Assembly (NCBI RefSeq): GCF_003185805.1
Contig: NZ_QHJY01000137.1
Location: forward strand, 1 to 52,996
DNA: 52,996 nt
Reading direction: 5' to 3'
From: Caulobacter sp. D5
Lineage (GTDB): Bacteria; Pseudomonadota; Alphaproteobacteria; Caulobacterales; Caulobacteraceae
Part shown: positions 25,205 to 33,208 of the stretch, piece after piece
Layout of the letters: the number at the start of each line of letters is the position of its first letter
Position numbering within the stretch: position 1 is the stretch's first letter
Notes under the pieces: model-generated
What the model was told of the DNA's origin: nothing
Database searches by the model: none
The model's input: the letters and a program-made list of their open reading frames with translations, nothing else
Translations under genes and position numbers: made by a program

Positions 25205-26203
25205 ATGGCCAAGATCGTATTTGGCATGGCTGTGCCGCACAGCGGCATGCTGGGGCAGGCGCCCGAGGACTGGCTGACCAATGGCGAGCGGGACCGCAAG
25301 AACCCCGAGCTGTGGTTCCGCAACCGCACCTGGACCTATCCGGAGCTGGAGGCCCATCGCGAGGCCGCCTTCGAACCGTTCCTGACCATCGAGGAGCGCA
25401 CCGAGCGCGCTGGCCGTTGCCGCGCCGCGCTGGACAAGATGGCCGAGGCCTATGGCCGCGCCAAGATCGACGTGGCCATCGTGCTGGGCAAGGACCAGAA
25501 GGAGATCTGGCCCGACCAGTCGCCGTCGATCACCATCTATACCGGCGAGGACGTCCACAACGGCCCGCCCCAGCGCCCCGTCTATGCCCCCGACCACCAC
25601 GTCGTGCACAAGGCCTATCCGGAGCTGGCCACCTATCTGATCAAGGCCTTCCAGAAGGAGGGTTTCGACCTCAACGACCTGCAGGCCTGGCCCGACAACG
25701 TCTGGATGGAGCAGCGCCAGGGCATGAAGCCCGACTATCCGGTGGTGCCGCACGCCTACAGCTTCGTCTATCACCAGATCATGGGCGACCAGCCGCCGCC
25801 GCACGTGCCGGTGCTGTTCAACCTGTTCTATCCGCCGACCCAGCCCTCGATGAGCCGCTGCATCGAGTTCGGCCGCGTGCTGCGCGAGGCGATCGAGGCC
25901 TGGCCGGCCGACGTGCGCGTGGCGATCATCGCCTCGGGCGGGCTGTCGCACTTCGTCAATGACGAGGAGTTCGACCGCGATGTCATGGGCAAGCTGGCGG
26001 CCTACGACTACGACGGCCTCGCCGCGATCCCCGACGGCTACTACCAGTCGGGCACCTCCGAGGTGAAGATCTACAGCATCGTCATGATGGCCCTGCAGCA
26101 CACCGGCGCGCAGATGACCCTGGTCGACTACGTGCCCTGCTGGCGCACCGCCGCCGGCACGGGCGAGGGCATGGGCTTCATGTACTGGAATCCCGAGGAG
26201 TAG
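25205..26203 (+). CDS. Class III extradiol ring-cleavage dioxygenase (LigB family)
   Basis: Protein of 332 residues related to the catalytic LigB subunit and to 3-O-methylgallate 3,4-dioxygenase. Seen: MAVPHSGM with His12 (first iron-ligand position), VVPHAYS with His183, IIASGGLSHFVNDEEFD with His249 (catalytic-His position) and Glu255 (Glu-ligand position). At the second His-ligand position of LigB (the NDH motif) this protein reads GKDQKE, so Gln98 replaces His. I believe some LigB relatives share this. No alpha subunit (LigA) gene is next to it, so it should act as a single-chain enzyme. ATG 25205 has AAGGAG upstream. It stands alone between two hairpins. Gallate, 3-O-methylgallate and protocatechuate are candidate substrates; a choice cannot be made from sequence alone. 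Confidence 0.82.
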   Translation: MAKIVFGMAVPHSGMLGQAPEDWLTNGERDRKNPELWFRNRTWTYPELEAHREAAFEPFLTIEERTERAGRCRAALDKMAEAYGRAKIDVAIVLGKDQKEIWPDQSPSITIYTGEDVHNGPPQRPVYAPDHHVVHKAYPELATYLIKAFQKEGFDLNDLQAWPDNVWMEQRQGMKPDYPVVPHAYSFVYHQIMGDQPPPHVPVLFNLFYPPTQPSMSRCIEFGRVLREAIEAWPADVRVAIIASGGLSHFVNDEEFDRDVMGKLAAYDYDGLAAIPDGYYQSGTSEVKIYSIVMMALQHTGAQMTLVDYVPCWRTAAGTGEGMGFMYWNPEE

Positions 26204-26260
26204 GGGGCTTTGCGCCCTTGCTCCTCCACCTCCGCCCTCATCCGCCTTCATCCAAACGCT

Positions 26261-26373
26261 GCCTCCCTGGGCCTTGTGCCCAGGGCCTATCGTTCAGCCG
26301 CTCAGATCGTTGGAAGTCCGCCAAGGTTTGAGCGGTCGCCGGCATGGGCCCTCGCCACGAGGGCGAGGGAGGC
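26261..26373 (-). repeat. 113-bp dispersed three-hairpin repeat, copy 2 (inverted)
   Basis: On the minus strand this unit aligns end to end with 15813-15925 without gaps. Outer hairpins are kept: CCCTCGCC/GGCGAGGG with loop CTCGT, and CCCTGGGC/GCCCAGGG with loop ACAAG. Compared with copy 1 the outermost pair of the third stem changed from T-A to C-G, a compensatory change. The central stem is shorter (CCGCTCA/TGAGCGG). It lies between the dioxygenase gene and its terminator. Confidence 0.8.
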
Positions 26374-26447
26374 ATGTTTGGTGGGTAAGTGAAGGTTGAT
26401 CCGACGTCCTTCCCGATCCCCGTCCTGAAAGCGCATGGGGACACTTG

Positions 26448-26484
26448 GCGCGCGGGGGCTTGACCGGCTCCCGCGCGCTTTTTC
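26448..26484 (+). terminator. Rho-independent terminator after the dioxygenase gene
   Basis: Nine-base stem GCGCGCGGG (26448-26456) with its complement (26470-26478), a 13-base loop, and a TTTTT run directly after. It separates the dioxygenase from the aldolase gene. Confidence 0.8.
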
Positions 26485-26566
26485 TATCGGCGGGGAAGGT
26501 TCATCGATCAGGGCGAGACGACCGCGCGGGTCTAGCTCAGTCGGACAGAAACCACGGGGAAGAACC

Positions 26567-27424
26567 ATGACCGACACCCGCCTGAACGGCGTCATCCGCG
26601 CCTGGGAAGCCGGCAAGCCCGCCTTCACCTGCTTCGCCAAGGCCGACAAGCAGAGCGCCATCGACCTTTCGGACTCGCCCTATGACGGCCTGGTGTTCGA
26701 GATGGAGCACAATCCCTGGGACATGGCCGCCCTCGGCGATTCCCTGCAGTACCTGCTGAACCGCAAGCAGATCCATTCGGCGCCCACCCTGGCCCCGCAG
26801 GTCACCCCGATCGTCCGCGTGCCGGCCAACGGCGTCGAGATGAACCAGGCCTACGCCAAGCAGGCGCTCGACCGCGGCGTCTACGGCGTGATCTGGCCGC
26901 ACATCAACGACGTGGCTCAGGCCTACAACGCCGTCGCCTCGTGCCGCTACGCCCGTCCCAAGAACGCCCCGCTGTACGAGCCGCGCGGCGTGCGCGGCGA
27001 TGGTCCCGCCACCGCCGCCCGCTACTGGGGCCTGTCGATGGCCGACTACTACGCCAAGGCCGACGTCTGGCCGCTGGCCCCGCAGGGCGAGCTGCTGGTC
27101 GGCCTGATGATCGAGAGCGTCAAGGGCGTCGAGAACCTCGATGAGATCCTGAAAGAGGTGCCCGGCATCGGCTTCGTGCTGATCGGGGAGGGCGACCTTT
27201 CCCAGGAAATGGGCTTCCCGCGCCAGTACGATCATCCCGACGTGCGCGACGCCATGAAGAAGGTCGCCGAGACCTGCGTGCGCCACGGCGTGCCGGTCGG
27301 CAACCCGCACACCAACGCCGGCAACCTCGAGCGTCTGCTGTCGGAAGGCTACCGCTGGCTGATGGCCGCCCCGCAGCGCTCCTACGGCGTGGTCGGCAAG
27401 GGCAAGGAACTGGCCGGCTACTAG
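26567..27424 (+). CDS. HpcH/HpaI-family aldolase (class II, metal-dependent)
   Basis: Enzyme of 285 residues of the HpcH/HpaI aldolase/citrate-lyase family, which cleaves hydroxy-oxo acids to pyruvate plus an aldehyde or oxo acid. Seen: LVFEMEHNPWD (with the His of the EHxP motif), PIVRVPANG (substrate-binding Arg), GVIWPHINDVAQA, LMIESVKGVENLDEI (metal Glu), and GFVLIGEGDLSQEMG (metal Asp). Start ATG 26567 has GGGGA upstream and the gene is flanked by hairpins. In the known LigJ pathway the next enzyme is the RraA-type aldolase LigK, which is absent here. This unrelated aldolase is the natural candidate to split 4-carboxy-4-hydroxy-2-oxoadipate into pyruvate and oxaloacetate (inference). Confidence 0.85.
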   Translation: MTDTRLNGVIRAWEAGKPAFTCFAKADKQSAIDLSDSPYDGLVFEMEHNPWDMAALGDSLQYLLNRKQIHSAPTLAPQVTPIVRVPANGVEMNQAYAKQALDRGVYGVIWPHINDVAQAYNAVASCRYARPKNAPLYEPRGVRGDGPATAARYWGLSMADYYAKADVWPLAPQGELLVGLMIESVKGVENLDEILKEVPGIGFVLIGEGDLSQEMGFPRQYDHPDVRDAMKKVAETCVRHGVPVGNPHTNAGNLERLLSEGYRWLMAAPQRSYGVVGKGKELAGY

Positions 27425-27443
27425 TCTCCGGAAAATACTCCAA

Positions 27444-27471
27444 GGGCCGGAAATCTATCGCTTTCCGGCCC
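27444..27471 (+). terminator. Hairpin after the aldolase gene
   Basis: Perfect 10-base stem GGGCCGGAAA (27444-27453) with its complement (27462-27471) and an 8-base loop, 20 bases after the aldolase stop. No T run follows, so it may be a weak or factor-assisted terminator. Confidence 0.6.
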
Positions 27472-27565
27472 GATTGGATTGGAGGCTTCCCCCTCCGCCG
27501 TGGTCTCAACTTCCCATGATCGAACAACACCCGGCCGCGTAATCGCCGGGGAACGGGGAGTAGCC

Positions 27566-29107
27566 ATGAACGGCGCCGAAAGCCTTGTGAACACGCTGGC
27601 CGACCAGGGCGTCGAGGTCTGTTTCGCCAATCCCGGCACCTCGGAAATGCACTTCCTGGCGGCGCTGGAAAATCCCCGCATCCGCAGCGTCCTGTGCCTG
27701 TTCGAGGGCGTGGCCACCGGCGCGGCCGACGGTTGGGCCCGGATGAAGGACAAGCCGGCCTCCACCCTGCTGCACCTGGGGCCCGGCCTCGCCAACGGCC
27801 TGGCCAACATCCACAACGCCAAGCGGGCCGGCGTCGGCATGGTCAACATCATCGGCGAGCACGCCGCCTCGCACCTGAAGTACGACGCGCCGCTGACTTC
27901 CGACATCCAGGGCCTGGCCAGGCCCCTGTGCCACTGGGTGCGCACCACCGACAGCTCGGAGTCGATCGCCACCGACACCGCCGCCGCCGTCGCCAAGGCC
28001 AATGAGGGCCTGGTCTCGGCCCTGATCCTGCCCGGCGACGCCAGCTGGGGCGAGGCGGGCGAGGTTCCCAAGCTTCCCAAGCGCGAGCCGGCCCGCCGCG
28101 CGCCGCCGGCCGACAAGGTCGAGCACATCGCCAAGGTGCTGGCCTCGGGCGAGCCGACCCTGATCATCTTCGGCGGCAAGTCCATGCGGGGGCGCTCGCT
28201 GGATCTGGCCGGCCGCGTCGCCGCCGCCACCGGCTGTCGGATCGCCACCCAGTTCTTCAGCGTCCGCATCGAGCGTGGCGCGGGCCGCACGCCGCTGGAG
28301 CGCATCCCCTACGCCGTGAACCAGGCCGTGGCGTTCCTCAGCGGCTTCAAGCACATCGTCACGGTCGAGACCGGCGAGCCGATCGCCTTCTTCAGCTATC
28401 CCGACAAGCCCAGCGTGCTGAAGCCCGCCGGCTGCCAGGTGCATGAGCTGGTCGCCAAGGACGAGGACAGCATCCTGGGCCTGGAGATGCTGGCGCAGGC
28501 CCTTGGCGCGCTGAAGACCGATCCGGTGCTCCAGGCGCGCTCGGAGCAGGCGGCCCCGCAGGGCGCGCTGAACCCCGTCAGCATCGCCCACGCCCTCAGC
28601 TACGCCATGCCCGAGAACTGCATCCTGGTGGACGAGTCCCTGACCACCGGCCGGGAGTCGATGGGCCTGACCGCCGGGGCGCGGCCGCACGACACCATCC
28701 AGAACATGGGCGGCTCGATCGGCTACGGCACGCCGGTGGCGACGGGGGCGGCAATGGCCTGCCCGGACCGCCGGACCTTCTGCATGGTGGGCGACGGCAG
28801 CGCCATGTACACGATCCAGTCGCTGTGGACCCAGGCCCGCGAAGGCCTGCCGGTCACGACGATCATCTTCGCCAACAACAGCTACGCCATCCTCAAGGCC
28901 GAATATTCGAACATGGGCGCGGGCGCCGCGCCGGGGCCGCGCGCCCTGTCGATGATCGACATCGGCAACCCGACCATCGACTGGGTCGCCATGGCCAAGA
29001 GCATGGGCGTGCCGGCGGTCAGCGTCGAGACGGCGGAAGACTTCACCCAGGCCATGATCAACTCCACCCGCGAGGCGGGCCCGGTGCTGATCGAAGTCAA
29101 ACTCTAA
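27566..29107 (+). CDS. Thiamine-pyrophosphate-dependent decarboxylase/acetolactate synthase-like enzyme
   Basis: TPP enzyme of 513 residues. Seen: PYR domain with Glu47 in LCLFEGVATGAADGWAR, central domain (PTLIIFGGKSMRGRSLDLAG), and PP domain with GDGSAMYTIQSLWTQA from about 409 and NNSYAIL near 437. It is shorter than the TPP enzyme at 8100-9782 and clearly a different subgroup, closer to benzoylformate decarboxylase-like and acetolactate-synthase-large-subunit-like proteins. ATG 27566 has GGGGAG five bases upstream. It is followed by the second decarboxylase-like gene after 26 bases, so the two are likely cotranscribed. It may decarboxylate a 2-oxo acid such as a benzoylformate-type aromatic side chain feeding the ring-cleavage route (inference). 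Confidence 0.85.
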   Translation: MNGAESLVNTLADQGVEVCFANPGTSEMHFLAALENPRIRSVLCLFEGVATGAADGWARMKDKPASTLLHLGPGLANGLANIHNAKRAGVGMVNIIGEHAASHLKYDAPLTSDIQGLARPLCHWVRTTDSSESIATDTAAAVAKANEGLVSALILPGDASWGEAGEVPKLPKREPARRAPPADKVEHIAKVLASGEPTLIIFGGKSMRGRSLDLAGRVAAATGCRIATQFFSVRIERGAGRTPLERIPYAVNQAVAFLSGFKHIVTVETGEPIAFFSYPDKPSVLKPAGCQVHELVAKDEDSILGLEMLAQALGALKTDPVLQARSEQAAPQGALNPVSIAHALSYAMPENCILVDESLTTGRESMGLTAGARPHDTIQNMGGSIGYGTPVATGAAMACPDRRTFCMVGDGSAMYTIQSLWTQAREGLPVTTIIFANNSYAILKAEYSNMGAGAAPGPRALSMIDIGNPTIDWVAMAKSMGVPAVSVETAEDFTQAMINSTREAGPVLIEVKL

Positions 29108-29133
29108 AAGAACGAACCGGGAGGGACCGCGTC

Positions 29134-30033
29134 ATGAGCGACGTTGCGACCGAAGTGCTGACCCTGAAGACCAACCTGGCCGACTATCCGGTGACCAAGG
29201 CCATGAAGGACGGCCGGGTGACGTCCGACATCGTCACCCTGGACTTCTGCGGCCCCGAACAGGCCCACAACGGCTTCAAGGACATGGTCCGCCGCAACCA
29301 GTACGACGCCGGCGAGCTGGCGATCGTCACCTACCTGCAGGCCAAGTGCTACGGGAAGCCCTATGTGCTGCTGCCGGCCCCGATCTCGGGCCGCTTCCAG
29401 CACCATTGCGCGGGCTTCAACAAGGAACTCGGCCACCTCGACCCCAAGGACATCGAGGGCAGGGAAGTGGGGGTGCGCACCTACGCCCAGACCACCGGCC
29501 TGTGGATCCGCGGCGTGCTCCAGCATGAATACGGCGTCGACCTCGACAAGGTCACCTGGCGCACCACCGGCGACGGCCACCTGGAAGAATACTCCGACCC
29601 GGCCAACTGCGTGCGCCTGCCCAAGGGTTCGGACATCGGCCAGATGATGCTCGACGGCGAACTGGCGGCCACGCTGCAAGGCGTCGATCTGCCCAAGGAT
29701 CCGCGCGTGCAGTACCTGGTGCCGGACCCGTTCAACGCCGCCAAGGCCTGGTTCGAGCGCGAGCAGGTCGTGCCGATCAACCACATCTTCGTGGTCCACG
29801 AGGATGTCGCCAGGCAGCGCCCCGACGTGGTCCGCGAGATCTATCGGATGATCGTCGAGAGCCGCGCCCTGACCGAGGGCGGCCCGCCGGCCGTCTATCC
29901 GCCGTTTGGCCTGGAAGCCAACCGTAAGGGCCTACAGCTGGCCATCGACTGGGCCTTCGACCAGAAGATCATCCCGCGCAAGCTGTCGGTCGACGAGCTA
30001 TTCGACGACTTCACGGCCAGCCTCGGCGCCTGA
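29134..30033 (+). CDS. 4,5-dihydroxyphthalate decarboxylase-like protein (periplasmic-binding fold), paralogue 2
   Basis: Protein of 299 residues, related to the product of 20712-21683. Shared pattern: DIEGREVGVRTYAQTTGLWI, the HLEEY/EEHV region after KVTW, and PPFGLEANRKGLQLAI followed by an IPRKLSVDELFDDF tail (IDDLF in paralogue 1). There is no signal peptide and no ABC transporter nearby. Phthalate-degrading bacteria use a homologue of this family (Pht5/OphC) to decarboxylate 4,5-dihydroxyphthalate to protocatechuate. ATG 29134 has GGGAGG upstream. Two diverged copies in one island suggest two related acids as substrates or two half-reactions (inference). Confidence 0.75.
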   Translation: MSDVATEVLTLKTNLADYPVTKAMKDGRVTSDIVTLDFCGPEQAHNGFKDMVRRNQYDAGELAIVTYLQAKCYGKPYVLLPAPISGRFQHHCAGFNKELGHLDPKDIEGREVGVRTYAQTTGLWIRGVLQHEYGVDLDKVTWRTTGDGHLEEYSDPANCVRLPKGSDIGQMMLDGELAATLQGVDLPKDPRVQYLVPDPFNAAKAWFEREQVVPINHIFVVHEDVARQRPDVVREIYRMIVESRALTEGGPPAVYPPFGLEANRKGLQLAIDWAFDQKIIPRKLSVDELFDDFTASLGA

Positions 30034-30292
30034 TCCAGATCATCTCGGTTTCTTCGACGCCGGCGCGCCCGGACCTCGCGGTCCGGACGCGTCGGCGTTC
30101 GTCGTTGTGAAGTCGTCACAGAATATTTCTTGAGATTCCAGCCGGTCGCGGCGGCGAAAAATGAATAGGCCTGCCCGGTAAAGCAATCATCGGGCGAGGC
30201 GAAGGCGCGTCATCCTCCTGACGCTGCGTCAATGAACGCGGCGAACCATAAGAACAGGCCGACCGGACAGCGGATACGGCGTGGAGGGAACG

Positions 30293-33145
30293 ATGAAGAA
30301 CCTCGGAAGGACCGCCGTCTTTCTGGCCGGGGCCAGCGCGCTCGCGCTCGCCACCTCGGCCTTCGCCCAGACCAATCCGCCTGAAACGCCGCCCGCCGGC
30401 GAAACCGTCGAGACCACGGTCGACGCCGTGGTCGTCACCGGCTCGCGCGTCATCCGTAATGGCGACGCCAGCCCGTCGCCTGTCACCGTGGTCCAGGCCG
30501 ACGACGTGCTGCGCGCAGCCCCCGGCAACCTGGCCGAAGCCCTCACCGTCCTGCCGGTGTTCGCCGGTTCGCGCGGGGCGGGGGTCAACCCGACCTCGAC
30601 CGGCAGCGTCGGGGCCGGCAACGCCTCGGCCAACCAGCTGAACCTGCGCAACATCGGCGCCAACCGCACCCTGATCCTGCTGGACGGACTGCGCGTGCCG
30701 CCGACCCTGCTGAACGGGGTCGTCGACGTCGACCTGATCCCGCAGATGCTGGTGCAGCGGGTCGACACCGTCACCGGCGGCGTCTCGGCGGTCTATGGCT
30801 CCGACGCCGTCACCGGCGTCGTGAACTACGTCGTCGACAAGAAGTTCGAGGGCCTGAAGATGCTGGCCCAGACCGGCGTCTCCCAGCAGGGCGACGGCGA
30901 GAAGATCGATGTCGGCCTTGCCGCCGGAACCCGTTTTGCCGGCGGCCGCGGCCATGTCGAGGCCAGCTACGAGTATCGCGACGAGAAGGGGATCGCCTAC
31001 CGCTCCGACCGCGACTGGATGAATGTCTGGGGCGTGGCCGGGGCCGGCACGGCGGCCAATCCCTATGTGCTCTACAGCGACCTGCGCCAGGCCGGCTTCC
31101 CGTTCGGCGGCCTGATCACCAGCGGCGTGCTGTCGGGCCAGACCTTCGCCGCGAACGGAACCCTGCGGGCCTTCGTCCCAGGGACCGCCACCGGCTCGTC
31201 GGCCCTCCAGGTCGGCGGCGACGGCGGCTATTACGACTCCTCGCTGCTGGCGCCGATGAAGGGCCACCAGCTGTTCGGCCGCGTCGACTACGACCTCACC
31301 GACAACGTCCACGGCTATCTGCAGGTGGGCGGCAACCTCAAGACCAACGCCAACTATTCCGACTATGTCCGCCTGACCAACGTCCAGCTCAGCTCGACCA
31401 ACGCCTTCCTGTCGCCGACCTACCAGGCGCAGCTGGCCGGCGCGAACCAGTCGACCTTCCGTCTCAGCGAACTGATGAGCAGCGGCGGCCGGCTGGAAGC
31501 GCGCTCCAAGTCGCGTCAGTGGATCTACATGGGCGGGCTGAACGGTTCGCTGGGCGACTACAAGTGGGGCCTCGACTTCACCCACGGCCAGACGCGCCTG
31601 GGCACGACCCTGGCCAACAACCTCAACAACCAGCGCCTGGCCGCGGCCCTCGACGCCGTCGTCGATCCGTCCAGCGGCAAGATCGTCTGCAACATCGCCC
31701 TGACCAATCCAAGCCTGGCCCAGGGCTGCGCGCCGCTCAACGTCTTCGGCCCGACCGCCGCCAGCGCCGAGGCCATCGACTACGTCTTCCAGGAGACCCA
31801 CTACACGGCCCGCACGGTCATGGATTCGATGTCTGGCCACATCGACGGCTCGCCGTTCAGCACCTGGGCCGGCCCCGTGGGCCTGGCCTTGTCGGGCGAG
31901 TGGCGCAAGCTGAGCTTCGAGTCCGCCAGCGACGCCCTGCCGTCCGACGTCGTGAACTGCACGGGCATCCGCTACAACTGCACCGCCGGTTCGGCCCTGT
32001 GGACCCAGACCTTCGCCAGCAGCCCCAAGGTCAGCCAGACCGTCAAGGAGGCCGCGCTGGAAGCCGACGTGCCGCTGGTCAAGGACCTGCCTCTGATCCG
32101 CGTGCTCAGCGTCAACGGCGCGGCCCGCTTCACCAGCTATGACACCAGCGGCGACTACTGGACCTGGAAGCTGGGCCTCGACTGGCGGCTGAACGACACC
32201 GTGCGCCTGCGCGGCACCCGCTCGCGCGACATCCGTGCGCCGACGCTCTACGAGCTGTTCGCCCCGGTCAATTCTGTGCCGGTCAGCACCCAGGACCTGC
32301 TGACGACCCTCAGCCCGACCGTGGCCTCGGTCGATCTCTCCAACCCCGACCTCAAGGCCGAGATCGGCGACACCGCCACGCTAGGCGTGGTCTGGAGCCC
32401 GATCCCGCGCTTTTCGGTGGCGCTGGACGCCTACCACATCACCGTCAAGGACGCGGTCACCCAGGTGAACGGCGCCACGGCCGCCTACCAGCGCGCCTGC
32501 TACGACAGCGGCGGGACCTCGCCGTTCTGCGCCCTGCAGGACCGCCTCAACGGCTATGCCGACAAGAGCGCCTCCAACGTCGTGCAGCGCTGGTACACCA
32601 AGTACTACAACATCGCCCAGGTCGAGACCTGGGGCGCGGACCTGGAGGTCAACTACGCCACGACGGCCTTCGAGCGGCCCGCCTCGCTGCGGTTCCTGGC
32701 CGCCTTCCAGCCGCACGTCTACTACCGCCAGCCGGGGGTCACGACCACCGACCAGGGCGGGGTCGCCTTCGGTCCGCTGGGGGCCGCCGCCGGCCCGTCG
32801 CTGCGTCTAACGGCGCTGGCCCGCTTCCAGCCGCTGGAGAACCTGACGGTCGACGTCATGCAGCGCTGGCGCGACGACATGAAGCTGGGCGGCGACCCGT
32901 CGCAGATCTGGGCGAACAACAAGATCGACGCTTTCGCCACCACCAGCCTGACCCTGACCTACCAGGCCGACACCCGTGCGGGGCGGACGGACTTCTTCTT
33001 CAACGTCCAGAACCTGTTCGACGCCGATCCGCCGCCCGGGGCCTACGCCCTGAACGGCACGCGAGCGGGTCTGCGCGACGGCTACGCCATCGGCGACGAC
33101 GTCATGGGTCGCTACTTCACGATCGGCGCGCGGCTGAAGATGTAA
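30293..33145 (+). CDS. TonB-dependent receptor at the end of the catabolic island
   Basis: Outer-membrane receptor of 950 residues. Seen: signal peptide (MKNLGRTAVFLAGASALALA to FAQT), TonB box region (VDAVVVTGSRVIRNGDASPS), plug domain (LRNIGANRTLILLDGLRVPP, VYGSDAVTGVVNYVVDKK), and a large barrel ending GRYFTIGARLKM. There is no STN domain. It carries cysteine pairs in loop-like regions (CNIALTNPSLAQGC and CTGIRYNC). ATG 30293 has GGAGGGA upstream; a GTG at 30281 was rejected. It follows the second decarboxylase gene by 259 bases and is closed by a strong hairpin. It probably imports the aromatic substrate, perhaps one too large for porins (inference). Confidence 0.92.
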   Translation: MKNLGRTAVFLAGASALALATSAFAQTNPPETPPAGETVETTVDAVVVTGSRVIRNGDASPSPVTVVQADDVLRAAPGNLAEALTVLPVFAGSRGAGVNPTSTGSVGAGNASANQLNLRNIGANRTLILLDGLRVPPTLLNGVVDVDLIPQMLVQRVDTVTGGVSAVYGSDAVTGVVNYVVDKKFEGLKMLAQTGVSQQGDGEKIDVGLAAGTRFAGGRGHVEASYEYRDEKGIAYRSDRDWMNVWGVAGAGTAANPYVLYSDLRQAGFPFGGLITSGVLSGQTFAANGTLRAFVPGTATGSSALQVGGDGGYYDSSLLAPMKGHQLFGRVDYDLTDNVHGYLQVGGNLKTNANYSDYVRLTNVQLSSTNAFLSPTYQAQLAGANQSTFRLSELMSSGGRLEARSKSRQWIYMGGLNGSLGDYKWGLDFTHGQTRLGTTLANNLNNQRLAAALDAVVDPSSGKIVCNIALTNPSLAQGCAPLNVFGPTAASAEAIDYVFQETHYTARTVMDSMSGHIDGSPFSTWAGPVGLALSGEWRKLSFESASDALPSDVVNCTGIRYNCTAGSALWTQTFASSPKVSQTVKEAALEADVPLVKDLPLIRVLSVNGAARFTSYDTSGDYWTWKLGLDWRLNDTVRLRGTRSRDIRAPTLYELFAPVNSVPVSTQDLLTTLSPTVASVDLSNPDLKAEIGDTATLGVVWSPIPRFSVALDAYHITVKDAVTQVNGATAAYQRACYDSGGTSPFCALQDRLNGYADKSASNVVQRWYTKYYNIAQVETWGADLEVNYATTAFERPASLRFLAAFQPHVYYRQPGVTTTDQGGVAFGPLGAAAGPSLRLTALARFQPLENLTVDVMQRWRDDMKLGGDPSQIWANNKIDAFATTSLTLTYQADTRAGRTDFFFNVQNLFDADPPPGAYALNGTRAGLRDGYAIGDDVMGRYFTIGARLKM

Positions 33146-33155
33146 CGACAAGCGG

Positions 33156-33184
33156 AAACGGCCGGAGAGCGTCTCCGGCCGTTT
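33156..33184 (+). terminator. Terminator hairpin after the receptor gene
   Basis: Perfect 13-base stem AAACGGCCGGAGA (33156-33168) with its complement (33172-33184), a GCG loop and a short T run. It starts 10 bases after the stop. Confidence 0.85.
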
Positions 33185-33208
33185 CACGCCGTGGTCCATG
33201 GCGGGAGG

